Positions 30,715 through 38,929 of a stretch of 64,000 bases of DNA are shown here, one piece after another. A program made the position numbers and the translations under genes. Under the pieces are notes generated by a model. That model was not told the DNA's origin. It made no database searches and saw only the letters and a list, made by a program, of their open reading frames with translations. Position 1 is the stretch's first letter. Each line of letters opens with the position of its first letter. The stretch is taken from the NCBI GenBank assembly GCA_035629775.1, contig DASPHG010000055.1, positions 1-64,000 of the forward strand, written 5' to 3'. The stretch is from DASPHG01 sp035629775 (GTDB lineage: Bacteria > Actinomycetota > Thermoleophilia > Solirubrobacterales > Thermoleophilaceae).

Positions 30715-31083
30715 CTAGGCGGCCAGCGGGCAGCCCTCGTCCTCGAGCTGCTCGCGCACGTTCTCTAGATTGATCATCGCGCTCGCCTGGATCGCCTTGG
30801 CGTCGCTGAGCTTCGTCTTGGCCTTCTCGACCCGGGCCTTCGCCTTCCCTCTGGCCTTCTTGCCCTGGGTGTTGGCCAGCTCGTCCTTCGCGGCTGCCAG
30901 CTTCGCCTTCTGTTTCGCGCGCTCTGCACTCGCGAGCTCCCAGCGAACCAGCCCCTGCTGCACCCGCTTGGCGAGGGAGTCGCACTTGTCCGGGCCGGCC
31001 TTCTGCGCGAGCGCCGGGGCGGCGGACAGGGCGAGCAGTCCACCGACCGCGAGCCCGCATAGGGGAGCGGACAGGCGAGTCAC
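30715..31083 (-). CDS. Secreted Lys/Ala-rich coiled-coil protein (paralog 1)
   Basis: A 122-residue exported protein starting with GTG 31083: signal peptide residues 1-26 (VTRLSAPLCGLAVGGLLALS...ALAQ), then a charged coiled coil with two flanking cysteines (PDKCDSLAKR and DEGCPLAA at the end), which could staple the helix ends. The helical part (ASAERAKQKAKLAAAKDELA, KARVEKAKTKLSDAKAI) closely resembles the gene 8 bases upstream (31092-31484), so the two are tandem paralogs in one operon. Wall-associated or periplasmic-like spacer role is a guess. Convergent with the His-rich gene. Confidence 0.72.
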   Translation of the reverse strand: MTRLSAPLCGLAVGGLLALSAAPALAQKAGPDKCDSLAKRVQQGLVRWELASAERAKQKAKLAAAKDELANTQGKKARGKAKARVEKAKTKLSDAKAIQASAMINLENVREQLEDEGCPLAA

Positions 31084-31091
31084 GGGCCTGC

Positions 31092-31484
31092 CTACCCGGC
31101 GGCGCACTCCGTCTCGGCGCGACCCTGCCAGGTGGCGACGGCCGCCTTCTGGGCCTTCACCTCGGCCTTCGCGTTCGCGAGCTTGGCCTTGGCCTTGGCC
31201 AGCTTCTGCTCGGCCTTGGCGACCGCTTCCTTGCCCTCGGCCGCCGCGAGCTGCGCCTTCCGCTGCTTCACCTTCGCCTTGCGCTTGGCCTTGACCGCCT
31301 TGGCCGCGGCGAGATCCTCCTCGGCGCCGGCCAGGCGCTCCATGGCGAGCGCGCACCGGTCCGGCCCCGGCCTGTCGGGCTTGTCGCCCTTACCGGGCGG
31401 AGCGGCCGTGGCCGGCCCGACCGAGCCGCCGACGAGTGCACAGACGGCGAGCAGTGCGAGACATAGGCGAGCGGGACGAGGCAT
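31092..31484 (-). CDS. Secreted Lys/Ala-rich coiled-coil protein (paralog 2)
   Basis: A 130-residue exported protein with signal peptide 1-28 (MPRPARLCLALLAVCALVGG...TAA), a short Pro/Lys linker (GKGDKPDRPGPDRC) and a long Ala/Lys/Glu coiled coil (LAGAEEDLAAAKAVKAKRK, AEGKEAVAKAEQKLAKAKAK) that ends with a cysteine (RAETECAAG). ATG 31484 has a clear ggaga ribosome site. It shares the layout 'SP - Pro linker - DxC - coiled coil - terminal Cys' with the following gene, implying duplication. Function unknown; the pair likely forms disulfide-linked helical rods outside the membrane. Confidence 0.75.
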   Translation of the reverse strand: MPRPARLCLALLAVCALVGGSVGPATAAPPGKGDKPDRPGPDRCALAMERLAGAEEDLAAAKAVKAKRKAKVKQRKAQLAAAEGKEAVAKAEQKLAKAKAKLANAKAEVKAQKAAVATWQGRAETECAAG

Positions 31485-31606
31485 GCGAGTCTCCTTCGGA
31501 GGGTTGTCTCGAACGTACACGCGAAAGCCTCTGCGCGCCAGCAAGTCGAGCGCCCGGCCTGCTGAGCGGATACGGTGGCTGGAGGCCCCCCACAAAGGAG
31601 ATCCGG

Positions 31607-32428
31607 ATGACTCGCCTGGTTCCCGCAATGGTCGTGCTGCTTGCAGCCTGCGCGTTGATGACGCCCGTGTCCGCTACCGCGCAGGGCACGGACGGCGATT
31701 GGGACGGCGATGGGATCGCGGACAACTTCGATAACTGTTCGGCCGCTGCGAACCCGGAGCAGTCGGATCTAGACGGCGACGGGATTGGCGACGCGTGCGA
31801 TGAACCGAGCCCGCCTGACGGCGATGCCGACGGCGTCGCCGACGACGTGGACAATTGTCCGATCTTCTGGAATCCAGACCAAACGGACATCGACCGAGAC
31901 GGTCTCGGCGATTCGTGCGACGACAACCCCTATGGCCCGCCCCCGGGTGGGGGCGACGCCGATGGGGACGGCTACACCGATGCGTCCGACAACTGTCCTG
32001 ACAATCCAAATCCGGGCCAGGAAGACGCCGACAATGACGGAGTCGGAAACCTCTGTGACGGTCGCAACGACAACGATTCGGACAGCGACGCCGTCGAGGA
32101 CCCGTTCGACAATTGCCCGTCCGAGCCCAACGCGAATCAGGAGGACGGCGATGGCGACGGGATCGGTGACAGCTGCGATCCGTTCGACGATCGCGACGAC
32201 GACCAGGACGGTATCCCTGACGAGCAGGACAACTGTCCATCACACTCGAACGGGGACCAAGGAGATGTCGACCAGGACGGCGTCGGGACAGTCTGCGACA
32301 CGCTTGAGCGTCCGCGAACGATGGCGGACTGCAAGGGGCGAAACTGGGCTGTCTTCAACGGCCGGTATGCCTTCAAGAACCAGGGACAGTGCCTGAAGGC
32401 GGTCCCCGGCAAGAAGGCCAAGACCTGA
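31607..32428 (+). CDS. Secreted protein with thrombospondin type-3-like calcium-binding repeats
   Basis: A 273-residue exported protein with signal peptide 1-25 (MTRLVPAMVVLLAACALMT, SATA). The mature region consists of about six repeats of the type D-x-D-x-D-G-[I/V]-x-D-x-x-D-N-C-P (e.g. DGDWDGDGIADNFDNC, DGDADGVADDVDNCP, DDQDGIPDEQDNCP), the thrombospondin type-3 pattern that binds calcium, with regularly spaced cysteines. The last ~45 residues form a small basic tail with two Cys (MADCKGRNWAVFNGRYAF, GQCLKAVPG). Ribosome site aaaggag before ATG 31607. Calcium-stabilised surface or matrix protein; partner unknown. Confidence 0.85.
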   Translation: MTRLVPAMVVLLAACALMTPVSATAQGTDGDWDGDGIADNFDNCSAAANPEQSDLDGDGIGDACDEPSPPDGDADGVADDVDNCPIFWNPDQTDIDRDGLGDSCDDNPYGPPPGGGDADGDGYTDASDNCPDNPNPGQEDADNDGVGNLCDGRNDNDSDSDAVEDPFDNCPSEPNANQEDGDGDGIGDSCDPFDDRDDDQDGIPDEQDNCPSHSNGDQGDVDQDGVGTVCDTLERPRTMADCKGRNWAVFNGRYAFKNQGQCLKAVPGKKAKT

Positions 32429-32442
32429 GGGGAGTCTGAAAG

Positions 32443-32515
<73 letters not shown>

Positions 32516-32537
32516 GAGCCCGAGCGAGTCTAGATGC

Positions 32538-33332
32538 CTAGATCCTGAAGATCGGCACGAGCCGCTTCTCGTGCTCGGCGTCGATCCGGGCGATCACCTC
32601 GACGTGGTCCTCGAGCCCCGAGCCGCGCAGCTTGGTGGCCAGCAGCTCGTCCACCTGGAAGATGCCGGCCGAGTTGTTCATCTCGATCTCGATCCGGATC
32701 GCGCGGTCCTCGCCCTCGTCGATCTTGACGTCGTCGATCGCGGCGGCCGACAGCGAGTGGATGTTCGGCCGGTTCGCCTCGAAGGGGATGCGTGATCGGC
32801 CCTGCTCCATGTCCAGCGCGTCGGCCACGCGGACGATCCCGGCCTCGAGGGTGATCGGGTTGCCGCGGCGGCGGTGGCCGATGATCGCGTGGAGCGCCTC
32901 GGACGCCAGGATGGAGCGCGCCGGCTCCTCGTAGATCCCCTCGAGGAGCGAGTCGAGCTTGCGCGCGGCCAGGAAGAGGCCGTACGCCTCGTGGTCGGTG
33001 CGGTGAATTGACATCCCGCTGTCGTGCAGGAGGGCGGCGGCGGTGATGACGACCTCGGCATCCTTGACAGTGAATCCGTGGTCGCGCACCACGACCGGCT
33101 CGACGTTGCGGCGGCTGAGCAGCCGCAGGAGCCGCAGCGAGATGTTGACCACGATCTGCACGTGGATCCACGAGTGGTCGGACATCTGGAGCCGCTCGGC
33201 GGTCGTCTGCTGGGAATACCACCAGGCCTTGAGCTGCATATCGGCGTTGACCGCCTCGAGGAACGCCGCCAGCTTCGGGTTGCGCTCGGCCGGCGCCCGG
33301 ATCTCCATCTGGGCGATCGTCTCTTCGTACAC
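32538..33332 (-). CDS. HD-domain metal-dependent phosphohydrolase
   Basis: A 264-residue cytoplasmic protein with an HD superfamily core: candidate metal ligands are His53/His57 (SDHSWIHVQI), His103-Asp104 (ALLHDSG), His110 and a downstream 'IIGHRRRG', with 'IVRVADALDMEQGRSR' as the trailing Asp motif. It has C-terminal ~90 residues of alpha/beta sequence with 'ATKLRGSGLEDHVEVIARID'. HD proteins hydrolyse nucleotides or phosphoesters (often (p)ppGpp-, dNTP- or cyclic-dinucleotide-like). GTG 33332 is given; ATG 33308 is an alternative. Divergent from the hydrolase gene at 33377. Confidence 0.83.
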   Translation of the reverse strand: MYEETIAQMEIRAPAERNPKLAAFLEAVNADMQLKAWWYSQQTTAERLQMSDHSWIHVQIVVNISLRLLRLLSRRNVEPVVVRDHGFTVKDAEVVITAAALLHDSGMSIHRTDHEAYGLFLAARKLDSLLEGIYEEPARSILASEALHAIIGHRRRGNPITLEAGIVRVADALDMEQGRSRIPFEANRPNIHSLSAAAIDDVKIDEGEDRAIRIEIEMNNSAGIFQVDELLATKLRGSGLEDHVEVIARIDAEHEKRLVPIFRI

Positions 33333-33376
33333 CTCGCGCAATTTTCCAGGTGGTCCGGTCGTTCTAGTTTTCGACC

Positions 33377-35197
33377 GTGCGAAGAGCAGCGCTACTCCTG
33401 ACCGCGCTCGTTGCCGTCTCGCTCCCGCCCGCCGCACACGCAGCGCCGGAGTGGACGTCCTACGAGCGGCCCGAGACGAACGGGATGACCGTCGAGAACG
33501 ACGTGCCGGTCACGATGCCGGATGGAACGGTTCTGAGCGCGAACGTCCACCGGCCGGACAAGCCCGGGCGCTACCCGGTGATCCTCACCCAGACGCCGTA
33601 CAACAAGGACGCGCCCGCGTTCCCGACCGGCAACGAGTACCTCGTCCGGCGCGGCTACGCCCACGTGGTCGTGGACGTGCGCGGGACCGGCGGGTCGCAG
33701 GGCAACTGGGACTCCTTCGGCCCGAACGAGCAGCGCGACGGCGTTGCGACGGTCCGCTGGATCCGCAAGCAGCCGTGGAGCAACGGCAAGGTCGGCCTCT
33801 ACGGCCCCTCCTACATGGCGATCACGCAGCTCACGACGGCCGCCCGCAAGCCGAAGGGCTTGAAGGCGATCTTCCCGATCGTGCCGATGGCCGACAGCTA
33901 CCGCGACATCACCTTCACCGGCGGGCAGACGAACATCTCGTTCATCCCGCTCTGGCTCGGGCTCGTCACCGGCACGAGCCTCGTGCCGCCCGCCTACGCG
34001 CTCGACGGCGACCCGGCCGACCTGGTTCGCGCGCTGACCGTGCTCGCGAGCCACGCGACGAACGTCGGCGGCTTCCAGCTGAACACGATCCTGAACGCGA
34101 CGGCGGGCGGGGACATCGCCTACGACGGCGAGTTCTGGAAGACGCGCTCGCCGATCGAGCTGCTCGACAAGATCGACGTGCCGGCGTTCGTCGTCGGCGG
34201 CCATCACGACCTCTTCCAGCGCGGCGAGCCGCTCGTCTATGAGCGGCTCAAGGGGCGCGTCCCGGCGCGGCTCCTGATGGGCCCGTGGACACATCTCGGA
34301 GGCTCGAGCGGCGACGGGCTGGTCGAGGCCGGACTGCCGTCGCTCGACCAGATCGCGCTGCGGTGGTTCGACCGGTGGCTCAAGGGGATGAAGACGAAGA
34401 TCAAGCGGATCCCGAAGGTCACCCAGTGGACCTACGGCCGCGAGCGCTACGAGACGCAGGCCGACTGGCCGGACCCGCGCCTGCGGCCGGGCATGCTCCA
34501 CCTGCGCGCGGACGGCGGCCTCACGATGGAGCGGCCGGGCGCGGACGAGGGCAGCGACAGCTTCTTCCAGCACCCGCTGTCCGGCGTATGCACCCAGAGC
34601 ACCGACCAGTGGACCGCAGGCCTGGGCGCGGCGATCCCCTGCACGGCCGACAACCGCCTGAACGAGCAGACCGGCGTCAACTACACAACCGCGCCGCTCG
34701 AGCGCGACCTCGAGCTGAGCGGCCCGATGGCCGCGCGGCTGTGGCTCGCGACGTCCGCCAGCGACGCCGTGGTCAGCGTCCGCGTGACGGACGTCGCGCC
34801 CGATGGCAGCTCGAGCGAGCTCACCGGCGGCTGGCTCGCGGCGAGCTTCCGCGCCGTCGACCGCTCGAAGAGCCGCCGCGTGCGCGGGAAGCTCATCCAG
34901 CCGTGGCACCCGTTCACGCGCGAGTCGGTGCTGCCGGTCGAGGCCGGCGAGCCGATGCGCCTCGACGTCGAGATCTTCCCGCTGAACGCGGTGATCAAGA
35001 AGGGGCACAGCCTGCGCGTCTCGGTCAACCCGAGCGACTTCCCGCACTCCGTCCCGCCGCTTCCGCAGTTCGCGAACTCGCTGGCGGGACAGGTCGACGT
35101 GCTCCACGACGCCCGCCACGCGTCGTCGGTGACGCTGCCGCGGCTCGGTAGCTGCGGGGCGTGTCGGCCGCTGCCGACTCCCGACCTGACGCGCTAA
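33377..35197 (+). CDS. Secreted CocE/NonD-type alpha/beta hydrolase (X-Pro dipeptidyl-peptidase family S15-like)
   Basis: A 606-residue exported serine hydrolase with signal peptide 1-22 (MRRAALLLTALVAVSLPPAA, HAA). The S15/CocE catalytic domain shows 'YAHVVVDVRGTGGSQGNWDS', nucleophile Ser145 in 'GLYGPSYMAI' and downstream histidine 'MGPWTHLGG'. The C-terminal ~200 residues form the jelly-roll of the family ('GPMAARLWLATSASDAVVSV', 'LRVSVNPSDFPHS'). GTG start at 33377. Substrates range from peptides to esters and acyl-lactams; not predictable. First of a row of exported hydrolases up to 41 kb. Confidence 0.9.
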   Translation: MRRAALLLTALVAVSLPPAAHAAPEWTSYERPETNGMTVENDVPVTMPDGTVLSANVHRPDKPGRYPVILTQTPYNKDAPAFPTGNEYLVRRGYAHVVVDVRGTGGSQGNWDSFGPNEQRDGVATVRWIRKQPWSNGKVGLYGPSYMAITQLTTAARKPKGLKAIFPIVPMADSYRDITFTGGQTNISFIPLWLGLVTGTSLVPPAYALDGDPADLVRALTVLASHATNVGGFQLNTILNATAGGDIAYDGEFWKTRSPIELLDKIDVPAFVVGGHHDLFQRGEPLVYERLKGRVPARLLMGPWTHLGGSSGDGLVEAGLPSLDQIALRWFDRWLKGMKTKIKRIPKVTQWTYGRERYETQADWPDPRLRPGMLHLRADGGLTMERPGADEGSDSFFQHPLSGVCTQSTDQWTAGLGAAIPCTADNRLNEQTGVNYTTAPLERDLELSGPMAARLWLATSASDAVVSVRVTDVAPDGSSSELTGGWLAASFRAVDRSKSRRVRGKLIQPWHPFTRESVLPVEAGEPMRLDVEIFPLNAVIKKGHSLRVSVNPSDFPHSVPPLPQFANSLAGQVDVLHDARHASSVTLPRLGSCGACRPLPTPDLTR

Positions 35198-35270
35198 AGG
35201 TCAAGAACACCTACCCTTGCGGCCGGAAGCGCGGCTCTTTGGGGGTGCCGCGCGTGATCTGGAGGAACTC

Positions 35271-38200
35271 TTGAAGCTTCGAATCGTCGGCGTCCTCGCG
35301 TTCGTCTGTGCGTTCGTGCCCGCCACGGCCCAGGCCGGCCCCGTCGCCACTACGGACGCCCAGTACACCGCCTACGGCCGCGTCTTCCCGGACCCCCAGG
35401 GCGGCGCCTGCTCCTCGCCGTGCTCACCGCTGGCGCAGGGCAACGTCGCGGCGACGCAGTTCATCGGCTACCAGGAGTTCGTCGACGCGGTCACCTACAT
35501 GAACTCGAAGGAGGACTGGCAGCGCTTCCTCGAGGTTTGGCCGCTCGACACCGGTGAGTTCCCCGGCAACGACCTCGGCCGGCGCGAGTTCAAGCCGAAC
35601 GAGGAATTCGTGTCCGCGGGCCTCCCGACGACGACGCTCGACCGCCAGAAGGCGAAGCTCTTCATGCTCCGCGTGACCGACGAGTCGGTGCCCGACAAGG
35701 GCAAGAAGCGCTACGCGCTGTCGCTCTCGATCCACGGCATCGAGCGCGCCGGAGCGGAGGGCGGCATCCGCGCGATGGAGGACCTCGTCACCGCCACGAC
35801 GAGTGACCGGCTGCAGGAGAAGATCATCGGCACGGAGGGGATCTCGGTGCCCATTCCCACGTTCGAGGAGGTCCTCAAGAAGTCGATCATCTACTTCACC
35901 CTGCCGAACCCGGACGGCTGGCGGCGCGGGTCCGTCGCGGAGGGCGGGTTCTTCTTCCAGCGCTACAACGGCAACGGCGTCGACCTGAACCGAGACTGGC
36001 CCGACAAGGGGTTCGCGTTCCGGCCCTACTCGGCGTTCTCGGAGCCCGAGAGCCGCGCGTTCTCATCGGCATTCCTCGACATCGCCAAGAAGGGCAAGTT
36101 CGCCGCCGGCGACGACCTGCACGGACAGCCGACGGCCGACTCGTTCTCGTACACGCTCATACCCCACGGGTCCAAGCACTTCGCGAAGAACGAGCGCATC
36201 CGCGAGACGGCGAAGACGATCAACCTCGTTCAGGCCGACGTCCTTAGCTGGCACCCGATCATCCAGCCGAACGACGCGCCGCCGCCGACGTGTGTGCCGA
36301 CTGCGGTCAGCGACGTGTGCGGCCAGATGTACGGCCAGAACTGGGGCACCGTCTACGACACGATCAACTACACGACGACTGGCGCGCTCGGCGATTGGTT
36401 CGACTCGCGCGCCGGCCTGAACGCGGACGGGATCGACAACGAGATGTCGTTCTCGCACATCGACCGCAACATCCAGTTCGAGCCGACCACCGAGCAGCTG
36501 CACGTGGACGGCAACAAGGGCCTGATCTACGCGCACCTCGCCGAGATCCTCGGGCGCACCACCAGGAAGTACAGGGCGAAGGGCCGCAAGGGCTATGTGC
36601 CCCTGCCGCGCCTCAAGCGCAAGCTCAAGCAGGCCAGGACCGGCGCGCCTCCCGGCACCTCGCCGCAGGAGGACATCGACGAGCTCGTCCCCATCAGCGG
36701 ACCCGACCAGGCGATCTTCGAGTTCGAGGTCAAGCGCGACGCGAAGACGTTCAACGGCGGGATGCGCGTGGACGTGACCCAGCCGAACGTCCAGGGCGTC
36801 ACGCCGGGGGCGCTCGTGCACAGCCTCGACGTGCAGTGCAGAGGCTGCGACCGCCATCCAGGCGTCACCGACGACGACGAGTGGGTGACCGTTGCCGAGG
36901 ACTACAACCAGTCCGGGACGTACGCCCAGGCCGGAATCACGGCTGCGATCAACGACCCGCAGCCGTCCGGCAAGAACGGGAAGCCGGTCGAGTGGCGTGC
37001 CGTTGTGACCCAGCCGGCGGGCCCGGCTGTCCGAGTGCGCGTGGATTTCTCGCGCGGGTCGGCCACGCTCGACGGGACTACCGGCGGTGGCCTGGCGCCC
37101 GTGCGCAAGGCCTACAACGTGGCGGCCACCGACTTCTGGAAGTCGCTCCGGAAGTTCACGAAGGGCAAGAAGCGGCGCTTCCGCAAGGTGAACGCGCGCA
37201 AGCTGGCCCGCAAGAAGAAGGCGCAGGTGCCGCGCAAGCTCGACACGCTCGTGCTGACCGACCAGGCGCTCCCCGGTTACGTGTACCCCGTCAAGAAGGG
37301 CGACACGACGCCCCAGCAGGACGAGGAGTTCGAGTCGGCCACGCCAACGGCGCCATGTGCCTACCAGGAGGGCACGCCGCGGGTCCCCACCTGTTACGAG
37401 CAGTTCGACTTCAAGGTCGAGGAGGGAACCTCGTCGGCGACGGTGACGATCAACTTCTCCGCGCCGAACGATCTCGCGCTCGAAGTGGTGCGCGTGACCG
37501 AGGACGGCGAGGAGAGCATGGGGTTCACAGACGGCGGGACGCCTCAGGAGCAGATCGAGATCGTGGAGCCGCCCGCCGGCGACTACCAGATCTTCGTCCA
37601 CAACTTCGCCGCAGCCGACTCGAGCTTCACCGGCTCGATCGACTTCGGTCCGAAGCGGTTCGGGAACGCGGGCAAGAAGTCGCGCTACACGAAGAAGCAG
37701 TACAAGCGCTACGTCAAGAAGCTGAAGCGCTTCGTGCGCAAGCGGGGCGGCAACCTGGTGCTCACCGACGGTGCGCTCCAGGCGCTGCCCGACCTCTTCC
37801 CGAAGAAGATCAAGCGCGCCGACGTGACGAAGGGGACCGTGTACGTGGGTGAGATCGCGTTCAGCACGGCCGCGTCGGACACACAGGACCCGGAGTCCGA
37901 GGGGAACACCCTCGCGGATCCGCTTGCGAAGAACGTCTTCCAGCCGGGCGCCCGCTTCAACACCGGGCTTCGCCGCCAGACGTACGAGCCAACCCCGATC
38001 GGCTACTCGATCCAGAACGCCGAGACAGGGGCGGACGAGTCGCACTCGCCGCTGTGGCAGGTGAACCGCGAGGCGTTCGAGAGCGTCGGCGGGCGGGTGG
38101 CCGCGACTGGGGTGAGCGCCGGTGGGCAGGTAATCGACTCGGGCGCGACGCTGGGCGAGATCAAGCTCGGCAAGGGGGTCGTGCGGATCATCGGAGCGCT

Positions 38201-38318
38201 TCTGCCGCAGCCGACCAAGGAGTTCGACCACCAGGAGGGGCTCGAGCCGCACGCGGTCACGTACACGGGCTACTTCCTGATGGAGAACCTGACGAGCTAC
38301 AAGCGGCCAAGGCGCTGA
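35271..38318 (+). CDS. Secreted M14-family zinc carboxypeptidase with large C-terminal extension
   Basis: A 1015-residue exported metallopeptidase. TTG 35271 is chosen because ggagg lies 5 bases upstream and the signal peptide (LKLRIVGVLAFVCAFVPATA) begins there; an in-frame start at 35217 would place 18 extra residues before it. M14 marks: zinc ligands His155 and Glu158 (SIHGIERAG), 'NPDGWRRGS', 'NGVDLNRDWP', third ligand His284 (DDLHGQP) and a likely catalytic Glu391 (GIDNEMSFSH). After ~450 residues come Lys-rich, beta-sandwich segments (PPAGDYQIFVHNFAA is a PPC-like domain end). Probably digests extracellular peptides. Confidence 0.88.
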   Translation: MKLRIVGVLAFVCAFVPATAQAGPVATTDAQYTAYGRVFPDPQGGACSSPCSPLAQGNVAATQFIGYQEFVDAVTYMNSKEDWQRFLEVWPLDTGEFPGNDLGRREFKPNEEFVSAGLPTTTLDRQKAKLFMLRVTDESVPDKGKKRYALSLSIHGIERAGAEGGIRAMEDLVTATTSDRLQEKIIGTEGISVPIPTFEEVLKKSIIYFTLPNPDGWRRGSVAEGGFFFQRYNGNGVDLNRDWPDKGFAFRPYSAFSEPESRAFSSAFLDIAKKGKFAAGDDLHGQPTADSFSYTLIPHGSKHFAKNERIRETAKTINLVQADVLSWHPIIQPNDAPPPTCVPTAVSDVCGQMYGQNWGTVYDTINYTTTGALGDWFDSRAGLNADGIDNEMSFSHIDRNIQFEPTTEQLHVDGNKGLIYAHLAEILGRTTRKYRAKGRKGYVPLPRLKRKLKQARTGAPPGTSPQEDIDELVPISGPDQAIFEFEVKRDAKTFNGGMRVDVTQPNVQGVTPGALVHSLDVQCRGCDRHPGVTDDDEWVTVAEDYNQSGTYAQAGITAAINDPQPSGKNGKPVEWRAVVTQPAGPAVRVRVDFSRGSATLDGTTGGGLAPVRKAYNVAATDFWKSLRKFTKGKKRRFRKVNARKLARKKKAQVPRKLDTLVLTDQALPGYVYPVKKGDTTPQQDEEFESATPTAPCAYQEGTPRVPTCYEQFDFKVEEGTSSATVTINFSAPNDLALEVVRVTEDGEESMGFTDGGTPQEQIEIVEPPAGDYQIFVHNFAAADSSFTGSIDFGPKRFGNAGKKSRYTKKQYKRYVKKLKRFVRKRGGNLVLTDGALQALPDLFPKKIKRADVTKGTVYVGEIAFSTAASDTQDPESEGNTLADPLAKNVFQPGARFNTGLRRQTYEPTPIGYSIQNAETGADESHSPLWQVNREAFESVGGRVAATGVSAGGQVIDSGATLGEIKLGKGVVRIIGALLPQPTKEFDHQEGLEPHAVTYTGYFLMENLTSYKRPRR

Positions 38319-38376
38319 CGGTGGGGGCGTCGGTACGATCAGCCGCGCCCCTCACCCGACCATTCCAGGAGGCCCT

Positions 38377-38925
38377 TTGCTTCGCTCGAAGCTGATTCTG
38401 CTCATAGCCGTGCTGGCACTGTTCGTGTCGGCGTGCGGTGACGACGACGACGGCGGTGGCGACACGGTCTCCGTCAACGACTACGCCAGCGACATCTGCA
38501 CGGCGTTCACCGGCTGGACCCAGGCGATCCAGGACCGCCAGACCGACCTTCAGGAGGGACTGCAGCCGGGCGCCTCGCCGGAGGAGGGCCGCGATGCGCT
38601 CCAAGGCTTCCTCGATGACGCCGTGGCAGCGAGCGACGAGCTCGTCTCGAATGTCGAGGACGCGGGCGTCCCGGACACCGAGAACGGCGAGGAGGCCGCG
38701 GACGCGCTCCAGAGCGCCGCAGAGGGCGCGCGTGACCAGCTCGAGGAGGCGCAGAGCGGTGTTGCCGACCTGCCCGTCGACAGCCCAGAGGCCTTCAGCG
38801 CGGCCGCCGACGAGTTCGGCAACGAGGTGCGCAGCGCGCTCGAGGGTGTGGGCGAGGGCATCGACGACATCGACACGCCCGAGCTGGACCAGGCCATCGA
38901 GGAGGTCGAGGCCTGCCAGGGCTAG
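38377..38925 (+). CDS. Acidic putative lipoprotein
   Basis: A 182-residue exported lipoprotein: TTG start 38377 with aggagg upstream, hydrophobic signal (KLILLIAVLALFVSACGDDD) with lipobox V-S-A-C at residues 17-20, then a very acidic, Ser/Glu/Ala-rich helical domain (DYASDICTAFTGWTQAIQDR; SDELVSNVEDAGVPDTENGE; TPELDQAIEEVEACQG). Cys near the domain ends may form a disulfide. It is 4 bases upstream of the next gene, so both are co-transcribed. Helical surface lipoprotein of unknown function; the starting codon makes moderate expression likely. Confidence 0.78.
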   Translation: MLRSKLILLIAVLALFVSACGDDDDGGGDTVSVNDYASDICTAFTGWTQAIQDRQTDLQEGLQPGASPEEGRDALQGFLDDAVAASDELVSNVEDAGVPDTENGEEAADALQSAAEGARDQLEEAQSGVADLPVDSPEAFSAAADEFGNEVRSALEGVGEGIDDIDTPELDQAIEEVEACQG

Positions 38926-38929
38926 CCGG

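Noticed and set aside
33392..35119. 575-codon minus-strand frame opposite the CocE-like hydrolase
   Set aside because: Arg/Val/Leu shadow translation without motifs; the plus strand has signal peptide, nucleophile elbow and jelly-roll.
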